Shown one piece after another: positions 25,964-39,700 of a DNA stretch of 64,000 nt. The position numbers and the translations under genes are program-made. Every line of letters begins with the position of its first letter. The first letter of the stretch is position 1. The notes under the pieces were generated by a model. The model was not told the DNA's origin and searched no databases. It saw only the letters and a program-made list of their open reading frames with translations. The DNA lies in the NCBI GenBank assembly GCA_012295275.1, contig CM022679.1, forward strand, positions 22,089,110 to 22,153,109, given 5' to 3'. This DNA is from Chrysomallon squamiferum (taxonomy: Eukaryota; Mollusca; Gastropoda; Neomphalida; Peltospiridae).

Positions 25964-28900
25964 GAAATAGGCAGAGGGAAAGCACTATTTTATTTTGGAT
26001 TTAAATAAAATTTTAGGGGTAACAGTTATTATATTTAAATCTCGCAATTAAATATAATATAAAAGAACAAATTTACCTAAATGAATAAGTCATTTCATAC
26101 AAGAATTGTATTGTTTGTGGGTTTTTTTTATATTTGTTTTGTTTTGTTTTATTCCAGCATGAAAGTTTTTGTTAAAAAAAAAAATTGTATTGTTTGTGGG
26201 ATTTTTTATATTTTTTTTTGTTTTGAACTTTCCCATGATTTCAGTACTGATATGCATCTATATAGTAAACAACTGTTGTTTTTGTTGTTTTCTTACTCAT
26301 ACATTTTTCAGATAAAATACAGTGACATGAGAGTTACTTTTTAAAAACAACTTTTCATTATGTTTGACATTTAATATTCCTATCTAGTTATACTGACGAT
26401 TTTGTGTTTTTTGTTTGATTAGGTTTTTGGGTGATTATTTCTTCTTCTTCTTCTTGCTGCTGCTGCTGATGTTGTTATTATTATTACTATACTTCTGCTG
26501 CTACTACTACTTATACTACTACTACTAGTATCACTACTATACAATTATTATTATTTACCATAAAGTTTAATCATAAAACAATAAAATCTAATTTTGTTTT
26601 AATAAACTGTATATCAGATTCATAACAGTCAGTAAAAAAACCCTCATATATTGATTTAAAGTTACAGCTGAATTGGCTATGTTTGAGTTTTCCTTTGTGC
26701 CCTTTATGTTTCTATTTACAAATAACAAGCAAATGTATTGACATGGAAAATATTAATATCCAACATCGTGTTGTTTAATCAAGATAAATATCAAAAGTAA
26801 CAAATCTGTATTAACCTACATGAAACAAATGTACAGTCACCTTACTTGTAGATAAAAAAAATAATGAAAATCAATATAATAGTGACAGTTGTCATATTTC
26901 TAGAAACTCATTGTAAGTCTGTGGTTACATATTTATAAAAGTTTTCAGGAAAATAATATATATATATATGTAGATATAGAATAACATAACCATGTGTATG
27001 TATATGAACTAAACATGAATCCATTTAACTGTCACTGTCACCATGAATGTATTTAAAAATGAAGAAAATCCTGATATTTATCTTGATATATCATTATAAT
27101 CATAAATGGCAGTTGCAATATTTCTATCTTTATAATTATATTATCAAAGTTTTCTTGAAAATAATGCCACTAAAGTACCAACAATTTTATACTAATGTTT
27201 TTTTAAATTTTTTTAAATATATTTATGCTGAATAATTTGTTTCTGTAGGAGTGATATTATTTTTCTTGCTGCCCTATTTTATTCCAGGTAAATGAAAATG
27301 AAAACTTGTTGTAATACATTGCAGATTCTGTTATCAGATGATGCTCTGTGACTGCTAGAGCAATCACTACACTGTGACTTCTGTAGCAGTCACTAAAGAT
27401 ACTCAACCGGTCAAAGGGACAAGAAATGTAATTTGTTTATATCTTTTACCATGTTATATAAAACAGAAGATTTGTAATATCTAGAAACACTGATTTTTCA
27501 AGAAATTAATACAATCTTGTAATGTTTAGGTGTGTTTTTTGACATTTGTGTTTTTTTTGTTGTTTTTTTGTTTTCCTTTTTTTTGTTTTATTATTACTTC
27601 TTTATTTATTTATTTATTTATTTAATGTTATTATTATTATTTTTTTTTAATAAATGATGCTGCAGTTGCTTTATAAATTTATCACACTTTTAATCTTTGT
27701 TTTAATAACCTGGAATGTATATTATGGTTCTGGACTAATTTGCAGTTCACCTGTTTTGCTTACAGTGAACTGTGTTCCACCAGTATTTTATGAAATATTC
27801 AAATTTTAATAACATGTGACACAGACAAAACAGAAATAAATGCATCTTATTATTAAAGTGACTACAGGGTCTTGAATCCTTTTCATTAATATTATGATCA
27901 TATTAATTGCATGATCTGCTCTATAATAAATTACATAGGAGTAGAGTTCTAATTAAAATTATTATTCAGACAATCTGAACTCAACTAAGAGTAATTATTT
28001 ATGATTTATTATTATAAGTCTACAGTATTTTCCTCACCTAATGTACAGTGAAATTACACATAAAGCAAAAGGTTAATAACTTTTATGTATATTTTGTTCA
28101 AATATAATACTTGGAAGTGAGATTTCAACTAAGCTTTGAGACCTTTTAATCCTAATTAGTGACAGAAATAAAACACAGACCTTTTCATGCATGTTTTGTA
28201 TGTCTTCAATGTCTTTCATCAACTTGTGCAGCTGATCCATGAGATCTGTTGATATATCTGTGAAAACAAAGTAGAGAGGATTTCTAAAAATACAGCCTTA
28301 AATAGTTCTGCTGGACATGTTGAAATATCTCAGTTATTTCTTGAAATACTGAAATATTTTGTTTTGGATTTCTAGAAACAACCACTTTCAATTAGCTACG
28401 TTTGGGATTATTATAAATACATAAACATTTTGAAACAGATCTGCTAATTTCTAGAAACATGTACATACTTTTTCTTGGCTCTGCTTAATTATTCTAGAAT
28501 TATACTAATGTTTTTTAAAAATAGCTCTGCTTGCTTTTAGAAATAAGCATTGTTTTAAACAGTTTTATAAATTAGGATTTCTAAGAATTATATAAACATT
28601 TTAAAATAGCCGTGGTTATTTCCAGAAATACAGACTTATAAATTATTTTGGTTATAATTTCTTGAAACTGTTCTGCTCAACTCCACTTACCTGTCTTGAA
28701 CTGGTGTGTATTAAAAAAGTACTTGAAATAGTTTTTAAAAACATTTTTACAATGTTTTCATAAAACTTATTATAATTATGACAATACATTTTAAAAGAAA
28801 CCAAATGTTTATCATGGCAACAAAAATCCACTGAATTTTCATAATTCATAGTTATGTAAAGTAAATTTTAAATTTAATTTCTCTTATTTTAGTTTATAAT

Positions 28901-31900
28901 GAAAAAAAATGTATGTTATAAAAATTAATTTAAAACTGACACAAGTCTGAAAACTACTAGGTTTTATTGTTTCTGTTACATCTCTAAAAAAAAGTTAAAT
29001 TATTCTACTAAATAAAACTGTTTTAACATGTTAAATTATTCAACAAGAACTGGATTTAACATATTAGCATATTCTAAAACTGCTTTTTACATGTACAATT
29101 ATTTTCTACTAAAACTGTAATAATATGTTAAATTATTCAGCTAAAACTGGTTCAGATTGTTGACTAATTCTACTACAGCTGATTTAACATGTTAAATGAT
29201 TCAAATAAAACTGCTTTATTTTCTACTAAAACTTGTTTAACATGTTGAATATAACTGATTTAAATTGATAAACTAGCTAAAAACTAAAGTGTTAAATTAT
29301 TCTAAATCTGTTTTTAAATTATTGTAAAGGTAAAAACTATGACTAAACTGAATTCAAATTTTCTAGTCACTAGTAAGAAAGGTGGACTGACAAATAAAGG
29401 GTAAACTAGAATATGGTGAAGAGATTCTGCAGTAAATGTCAATAAAAGTGATTTCATGTGGATGGATACTGAAGGTTGGCTCATATATTTTCAAATAATA
29501 TTCAAAAAATTGAGAAATCTCATAGAAAGTTGAGATAGGATCACAAAAAAATCATCAAAAAATATAGCAACTTCCAGAAAATTCTAATGATTTCACAGAG
29601 AACTGAAATGGTTTCACAGAGAAATCAAGTAATTTCACAGAGCACTCAAAAATTTCACAAAGAACTCAAATAATTTCAAGTCAACTCAAGTAATTTCTCA
29701 GATTACTCAAATATCTTCAGTGATTAAAGTACTCTATACAGTATTTAAAAATCTCAGTAAGAATTCAAATAAATTTTTTTTGAATTTGAATGATCTAAGA
29801 AGAGCAAACTCAAGTAATCTTGTAAAAAACTCATCTTAAAAGAGAACTGAATTTCAGAGAAAATGCAGATGATGAAATGATCTAAAAAGCCAATACAATG
29901 ATCTCCCAGAGAGCTCAAATAACCACAGAGAAAACAAAACTGTCTGATAAAATATGTATGAAAAATTATGCCTTAACAGGAAAAATGTTTGGTTGGTCTA
30001 TTGGTTTCTGTTATTATTCTAAAACTGAACTGATGGATAAATGTGGATGGATTGATGGATGGGTGGATGGACAGATGGATGAATTGATTTTTAATGGAGT
30101 TAGGGATTAAGAAACAGGTTCATAAAACAAGTAAAACTGGTAGGTTGTGGAATTCAATATGTAATGCTAACATATTAACTGAAATCAAACTTTCAGAAAT
30201 ATTTACAAAAATGAAATAACCCAACAGAGAAATGGAATAAAATGTTGTGTGGTGACATTACACTGTAGAAATATTTAAAATTTCATGTGATGACATTACA
30301 CTGTAGAAAACATTCAATTCCATGTGACGACATTACACTGTAGGAATATTTAAAATTCCATGTGACTTAAAAACAACAGAAAACATCTACTTAGTGATTC
30401 AAGGGTGATGGAACATTAACAATAAATAAATAAATAAATAAACAAACAACAAGAAAAATAAACCCAGCTATTGATGTAGAACGTCAGGATTCTTTCTCTG
30501 CTTCTAATCTCTAACAACTAAAAGTAGTGTTACTGATTCTGAGAAGTAAAATTAAGCAGTCTCAACTACACAACATCTATCACACTGCAACTAGAAAAAA
30601 AGTTGGGGCAGGCTACAGAATGAGAATTTCTCTGAATACCAGGCGATGTGGTGACAGTGACCGGCTTTTCAATCACTTTTTCAACAACTTTCACTGTCTG
30701 AACTGGTGGTGCAACTGGTTGCTGTGGTTGTGGTGGTGGTGGTGGTGGTGGTGCAACAGGCTCAGGTTTAGCTTCCTGAGCCGTCTGTGTATAGATCGTA
30801 CTGACCTCCACCTTGTGAATCTCTGGCACATGAATAACCATGGGTTCATTCTCTATACTGTACAAATTAGTGATCTGATCCACTGTCAAACAGAAAGTTA
30901 CACATAAACAACTTACCTTCATCTCGTTAACGTTTGTATCTGAAAAAATCTAGGGACACTGTTTTGATACAGGATTCCTGTTGGTCAGGACCAATCGTTT
31001 TTTGTTTTTGTTTTTTTATGTGATGGTAAATACAGTATTTTTAAAATGAACTTTAAATGATTACATTATCTATATATCAGTTATTTTACTTCAGCCATTT
31101 TAAATGTAAAGACTGAGAGACGACTTGTGCAGGTTGCATGATTTCAAAACTGCATATATGACAGCAAATAAAACATTGGTTTCACATTAAATAGTTATAA
31201 TTTATTACAATTAGCAAATATGTAGCCCATATGTTTCTAATTACCTCCATTTGATTTGATCTCCATTGCCTTTTACATTATATACCTGTAATCTACTACA
31301 TTTACTATTCAAACCCACCAAAAATACATTTAAATTGTTATAAACAGGCATCAGCATGCACGTAGTACACACACATACACACAGACACACACACACACCA
31401 ACTTATTTAACCACTATTTCTCTCTTTCAAACACACACACACTCTTCTCTCTCTGTATTTTTGTGCATCATATTTAAAATCACTATCATAAAACCATGAA
31501 TGTTAAAAATAAATGTTTTGGTTTAGTCAGTTTAAGGTTGAGAATTAATTATTGCAAAGCTGCTAAATGAATTATGATGGAATAACAATTACTATAATTT
31601 TTAATCTTTTTTTTTTATAATTATATATATAAATTTATACCAATACATTTTAAACAGCAAGGTATCTGTATACTATGTTGTGAAAGTTTAAAACTTTTAT
31701 TAAACATAAAATAGTTAGCATAATTAAACGAGGAAAAATCAACAAGAAGTATTTTTATTTACTGTACAAATACATATATTTTTGCTTAGCAATATAATCT
31801 TGGTAATTAACATATCCAATTCAGACAAAACAGCTCAGTCAAACTGTTTATTTGCATTTGTCTTTCTTTCTCTTTTTTTTCATTTTTTTTTCATTATTCA

Positions 31901-32502
31901 TTAATAATTGGCTTTGCAAAAACTAAATCATGTAAGGCAGTAGCATAATGGCTTTTTTTTCTGAACTTTTTATGTTTGTTTCTTGATGCAGTGTGAAGTT
32001 TGGAAATTAACATCAATTCTGATTTAAAAAATTTAAGATATTTTAATTAACCATGCTTTGTCAAGACTTAAATAAACAAACAACAATTAAGAAAAAGTTA
32101 AAAAGAAAAAGTCCAGTAAAAATTACTTTTAATTTATTAACAAAATAATCTTTGATTTTGACTTTAATATGAGCAAACAAATAAATACACAAATGAATAA
32201 ATAAAAACTTACTCAGATTATCCAGAGCTCCCTTATCTAACTTGTTTTTCATGTCTTTCTGAAAAGCAGAAACCAAACAAGATTTATAGACATCAGTATT
32301 TTAATTTTATTTAACAGTTTTTATAAAGAGATCATTCTAGTATGCATACCAATGTTTTAGCTTTTTTTTATAATATACATAACAACATGTGCACACACAT
32401 ACACACACATGAACTCACATTTTTATCAATCTATATTATATATGCATAACACAACAAAATTCTTATTTGAAACTATAATTACAAAGTTTAACAACAGATT
32501 AA

Positions 32503-32562
<60 letters not shown>

Positions 32563-33683
32563 AAATAAACAAACATATGAATGAATGAATAAATGAATTA
32601 AAAAAAAAATCAAAAATCAAATAAAATTAAATTAAATTAAAAAAATACCTCAAGATTTTCCACCCTGATTACAAGAGCATTATGGTCATCTGTGAGCTTT
32701 CCGAGAGCCTCCAGGAGCTCAAGGAGTTTAGGAGAGGGTCCTGAATGGGAGCTACTTGAACTCAAGGCAGAACCTGACCGAGAAGGCTGTGGTGTAACTG
32801 ATTTTCCTGATGGTGGGCGGGTTGATACTTTTGCTGTTGAAGGTCGACTTGATGTCTAGAGGTCAATATAAAACATATTTGTTAAGTAAACAAAATATGG
32901 AAATAAAAAAAATAAAAAATAAATAACCTCCGAAAGAACAAATGACAGGTAGCATTTCAGCACATGATTTTGTTCCACTCATGACTGAAATATATGGTAT
33001 ATATATATATATATATATACAGATTCTGAAAAGTGAACAAAATGGCATAAGTGTGGTTGAATAAATATATGGACAAATATCTAAGTATTGTGTTTGAATT
33101 TCACTTAAAACTGTCTGTGAACTTTTGATCCAACCCAGTATAGAGATAATGGATAGTTTTTTTCATCCTGCATAACTAAATATTAGCAGTTTTCAGATTT
33201 AAGACTGATAGTTCTCTAAATAATTAATATACATGTGAAATAAAATAAAAACAAAACAAACACACACATACACCTAGACAAACATAAAAATTATATATAT
33301 TTATAAAAACACACACACACACACACACACAAACACAGCCGGAAATAAATATATCCATAAACACAAGTGCTGAAAACATCTAACACTATACAAGTCATTT
33401 GAACTCAAGGTCATGTGTTCTGTTAGCAACATGAAAAGTTTTAATTTAAGAAGGCTCATAAAAGTTACACACGAGCAATCTTCCCCAATGACCCTTGAAA
33501 TACAATTACAGTTTGACATGGACAACTGATTTATTACGAAATAAAAAGTGCTGAACAATACTAATTTTAACATTTTACCTTTTTGATGTTTTATACTTTG
33601 TGTTCTTTAGTGGAATTGGGTTTCACCTGTGTATATGTCTGTGTATATATTTAGATAAAGAGGTGCTTATATGTATATGTATG

Positions 33684-33718
<35 letters not shown>

Positions 33719-36700
33719 ATAAGTGTTTGTGTGCATGAGTGTGTAGATGTATGTATGTACATATATCCATATTCTTGCATGAAACATAATTCTGAACTAC
33801 TTCTCCAATATTATTATTTTGCACTCTCATTTCATAATTTTTTTTTTTTTAATTATATACTGATACCTTTTAGTGTCTAATATCCTATTTTTTAATATAC
33901 CATATTAAGAACAGCTTAAAGGCACTCTGTGACCACATGTATTAAAAGACTAACAGCAATCTTCCAAACCTGTCGACAAAGCATTACAGTCTGTATTATA
34001 TTAAGCTGATGAAAAATACAGCTGGAGGTAGGTAATATCTTTTGAAAAAGCCATCAAGGCTCTTATATTATTCTACATTAATATTACATCCCTCTGAATT
34101 ACCGAGCTAACACAATACTGATCTGTGTTATGTAAAATCTTTACATGTACGGGCTGGACAACACAAAAGCACCCATCAAAAGAGTGTAACATTTAGAGCC
34201 TTATAACCTGCACTGAGGCACTCATCAAGCAGGGAATTCTCAAGAGGACAACTGTAACAATAGCCTAATCCTATTGATTATAAATCTCCCTCAGCCACAT
34301 GTTATAGAGTATAATCACAATGTACACGAGAGATAGACGGCCTAATCTCTTTAGGTTTTTTCACTGCTAATTAATCTCCAACAGGTGAAAAGTGAGTACA
34401 GGTATCGCGGACCCGATGTAGTTTAATTGACAGGTGTGATGTTTTCAGTTAACACTGAGTGACTTTTGAGTATGATGTTTGCTTGTATATGTTGTGGAAG
34501 GCTTTTTTCGTGATATATATACAATCTCATATATATTAGCTGTCAAAAATAGCCCAAAACATCTTGCTGAAGGTGTGAATGCCAAAAATGGGGTGACGGG
34601 CCCTATATCTGATTAACCATAATTTCTATAATAATAAGAATTTGGTCCTAAAATTTTGCATGCATCCAGAGGCACAAATGAATTTAATTTTATCAAAATC
34701 GGATGTGATTACCCAGGAAACTCTGGTCGAGATGGCATGGAATGACCGATATATAACTCATGTAAATACATAACTTATGTAAATATGTCTTCTACTAAAC
34801 CTGCTCATACATATGCATACACACATACATACATAATAGATATATGCATAAATAAAAACAGACACAATCACATACTTATATACACATATACTCACACACA
34901 CATGCTCACATACACAGACATACACATATACACACAAACATACCTATACAAACGCTGAGACAAACTAAATGCACACACATCAAATAACAAAGACTTGAGT
35001 AATAACAACTAATGGGGGATAAATAATTACTTAATTAGTTCTCTGCTTGTACTGATTACTAACTAACTAGTACGTTTACTGGCCATTCATCTATTGTTGC
35101 ACAGTCCTCTGCAGGGTATATATCTAATTATATACCTACTAAACCCACATATTGATCTCGATGGTATTTGTGGATTTAGTTCATTTGTTTTGTGAACAAA
35201 CAAAATCTATACAGTTGTTAAGGAAGTTTCTGTATGCATTCAGGCTAGACTGACCAATACAAAAAATACAATCATCATAGTTCTATTAATAATGAAAAGA
35301 AATAAAAAAAATATATATATATATATAAAAAAACATAAAAAAAAACATTGTCTACAGTAACTGTGGAAATCATTCAATGTTAATCTAAATTATAAACCAT
35401 GGTTGTTATGGAGCTCAATTGTCATTTGTCACTGTTCGATTTTTATTGTGTGCTGTGTTTTGAGTGCACACCTCAAGGCACAATGAAAAAAAACCTTTCA
35501 TTTAATTTTGTTTTGACTGCATACATGTATTAGCTCTAATAGGTTCATGCATAAATCAATCATCTACTCAAAATCATTTCACCTAATGAACTATCTACTG
35601 AAACCTATTTTATTCGAATGAACTGTTGAGTCAAAACTTTTCGTCAAATGAACCATCTACTCAAAACTGTTTTCTTTTAATGAACTAATGATACATAACT
35701 GTTTTCACCTAATGAATAACATATAGAAAAGTATTTTCATCTAATGAATCATCTACTTAAAATGGTTTCACCTAAGGAACCATATACTCAAAACAGTTTT
35801 CACCTAATGAACTATCTACTAATCTGTCTCATTCTAATGAACCACCTAGTCAAAAATTTTCATCAAATGAACCATCTACTCAAAACTTTTTCTTTTAATG
35901 AACCATCTACTGAAAATGGTTTTCACCTAATGAACCATCTATTTAAACTGTTTTCATCTAATGAATCATCTACTGAACTATTTATTCAAAATGGTTTTCA
36001 TCTAATGAAGCATCTACTCTAGGACTGTTTTTAATCTAATGATTCAAAATGTGTCCACTTGTGAATCATCTACAAGGGCTTTTAATCTAATGAACCATCT
36101 ACAATTAACACTGTTTTGCATTCATTATTACCCATCAAATCTATCATCTTCTGATATTCACAAAACTTTACATTTGTGCTGAATCATCAAAAAAATTCAC
36201 AAAAAATTACTAAGTATGTACAACGGAAGTGTCATCTACTTATTTATCATATTTTTTCGATACTTTTTAGCAAACATAATGCATGCGTAAGAATAACATT
36301 TGACTAAACTATCAAACTCACCCCTTCTTCAGTCTGCATGCCACTCTCCAAGAAGATTTTTGAGATGACTGGAAGATTTCCCATTTCATCTCGCACCCCG
36401 TTGAGTGCCTCCTCCAGCCCAGGCCAGGTGACATACTGCAGTGCTAGCTCGTCCCCTTTTGGTAGTGAATTGAGCTGCTCGTTTACAGTGTTCTTTAAAA
36501 ATAAACCATTTCAAATGAGTTACCGAATTTATAACTGTGTTTAGAAATATCATTTATATGCAAATTAGGTGTATGCGAGGGTGTTTTGAATTCTTGAACA
36601 GATTTATTTTAATCAGTGAAATCTGCCAAACTGACTACTATTTATTACCAGAAAAAAAAAAAGCATTCATACTAGTAAAATGGACTATAAACATTTATTT

Positions 36701-39700
36701 CGTCTTACAAGAACAAGAACAGTTCAAACAACAACAACAACAACAACATGATAATAATAATAATAATAAATGATCGAACAAGAAGTTATCACATAAATAT
36801 AATTAATGAAAATGATGGCAAATCTAAGAATATTCATTTTGATGTAGAAAATTGCCAAAGCAAAATAATTAAGTCCAATATGTTTTTAGTGTTTGTTTGA
36901 TAAATACAGGGTCAATCAGTTTTTAGTTTTATGAAATCTTAAATTTCACAAGATAACTTATGTGCAGAAGTATTAGAAAAAATATTTCTCAGAGATGTTT
37001 TTTTGTGGTTTGACGATATTTATTGTTTGCTTACAGTGAGATAGCATTCCTGTAATATTAGACAAAGTTATATAAATCAAAACATTTTTTTTCCTCATGA
37101 AAAATATTCACTCAGCATTTGGAAAAAAAGAAGAAAAAAAAATGTAATTAAAATATCATTTAATAATTGACATATAATTTATGGGTAAATTATTTATGTT
37201 AATAAATAAATGGTTAAAATTAAAAACAAAATTTAAATATTCTCTTTATCTTTTTTTACATTTGTGAAAATGTAAAAAAAGATAAACAGAATATTTAAAT
37301 TTTGTAATGCAGTACCATGTCAACTGTGAACTGAAAACAACTGGAACAATACTTTTGGTTCTGTGTTTTTAAAGTTTATTGACAAGAACAGTTCCTTAAT
37401 TAATCAATAATCAAGATCTCATTAAAAAGGTATTTTTAGTCTTTAAGACTGACTTTTGAAACTGTGTAATTACATGGAAAACAGATCAAACAAACTAAAA
37501 GTATCCTCTTGTACTTACATCAGTACTAACATTAATTAGAAAGTAAATTAAGAATAATACAGATAAAAAAATAATTTAACACCTGTTTTGTTTGGTTAAC
37601 TTTGAAAATATCCTTATTTGTTTTATTATTTTATGTCAATTCAGTGTTAATCTCATTAGAATACCAGGTTAGTATACTGATAGCTGAATTATTTTTGGTA
37701 TGTATAACCATGTGCATACATAAACGTGTATATTCATATGTATTTTCTTACAGTTTGTTGGAGGAGTTTTATTTATTTTGTGCTGATATTATTATTAGTA
37801 GTAATAGTAGTAGTATAACACTTAAGTCATTTAATGCATTTTAACCCCTTCACTCCTGGGTGTAACATCATTGACATTATTAAAGCATTCTGTCTGATCT
37901 TGCATGTGGATGGGTTAAAATTTCCACATTTAGTCAATAATGTATCAGTACTAACAGGAGGTGACTCAGAATGATATATTATTAATAGTTTCTGTGAGAA
38001 ACAATTTTGTTGGTGAGCACAAAACATTGAAGAATATTTTATTTACAGTAATTATGATATTAATAAGAGAAAATTAAAAAGAGAAAAATGAACAAATAAA
38101 CGTAACCATAATTTAACGTAATGTAATGTTGTGTAACATAACACAGAACACAAGAACAGAAGAAAAGAAAAGAACAGAATGAAATAAACTGAACTGAATT
38201 GAACATAATTAAAAAAATAAACCATATTAAACAAAAATAATAATAAATATATCCCTCTAAACAACACAAATTTCTAAAAAGAACAGGCCAGCTATTTACA
38301 AACCTCAACATAGACTTACCAGGAATGTTTCAAGATCACTCAATCGTTTCTTCATATCATCCATATCATGCTGAAAATCAATGTGAAATCCTTTAAACAA
38401 TCATACGGAATTATTAACAATACCAGAAAATAAACACTTGTAGCTAAGAAAATGATAACAGCAAAAACAAAAAAAAATAATAATAATAAAAAAATAAAAA
38501 TAAAACAAATTAAAATTAAATAAAACAATAATCATAAAATAAAATAAATGATAATAATGATGGCTAAACATAATGGTAACTATATAAAATAAACAACAAC
38601 AACAGTAGTAATAATAATATCAATAATGACACAAATAATAATAATAATAATATTAATATTAACAATAATAATGCAATAATAATATTAACAATAATAATGC
38701 AATAATAATATTATGACTAAGCAGTCAGGCCATTACCATTTCTAATTCAGAAATGTAAAAGTCAATGAGAAACATCTAAAATCATATTAAAATATAGACA
38801 AATAGATAATTGAAAATATGAAATCTCCAAAGTATTGCCTATTGTTGTGGATAATTACACGTACATTCAAATGACAGTACATTTACAAAGCTTGGAATCT
38901 GCATCAATGGTTAATCGGTTTTCAAGTGCACACTTACGAATACTTCGCAAATGACTATAATAACTGAATTAACAAACTCTTTTGAAACCTGAAGTCAGTA
39001 AATATTTATATATAAGTACTATGATTATTTTAAACGTTAACAACTGCTGCTGTAGTTATTACATAATTATTTGAGATAAACCAATAGATTTCTTAAGGTG
39101 TATATGGAACTTTCAGAAACTGCAAATGTAAATGATAGTATATAACCAAAATAAACATATATTAAATGCATTGTATTTTCCATAAATGTATATTTATTTA
39201 TTTAAAGATTCTGTTTAGCTGCTTATAATTTAATTTTTAATTTTTAATTTTTTGTTTTTTATTTTAAATGATGTAATTTGAGATTAAATTTCCAGAATGA
39301 AAGGTGTTTTATTCAGAGGACAAAAAAATCAGGTATAACTGGAAAAAAAACCCAAAACATTCATTAAAATTATTTATAATTCTATGAGTCAGCAGTGATA
39401 ACACACTTTAGGAATTTGAAGGAATGACATTCCATTGCATTTCTTGTCAGTAAATGAATGCAGGTTGAAACCAGACCTCAAAACACAGTAACATTAATGA
39501 TAATTTGATGTCAATCATACTTCCTACAGCAAGAAATCTTATCTTACTGATATTTTATATGCACTTTCCCAGTGACAGCACAGCACATACCATCACTTTA
39601 GATATGTAATGTCTATATCCAAGTTTCAGCCCGATTATATACTTTTTGACAATATTTTCAAAATATGTTTACCTCAGTTTTCAAGTTAGTAAATGTCACT

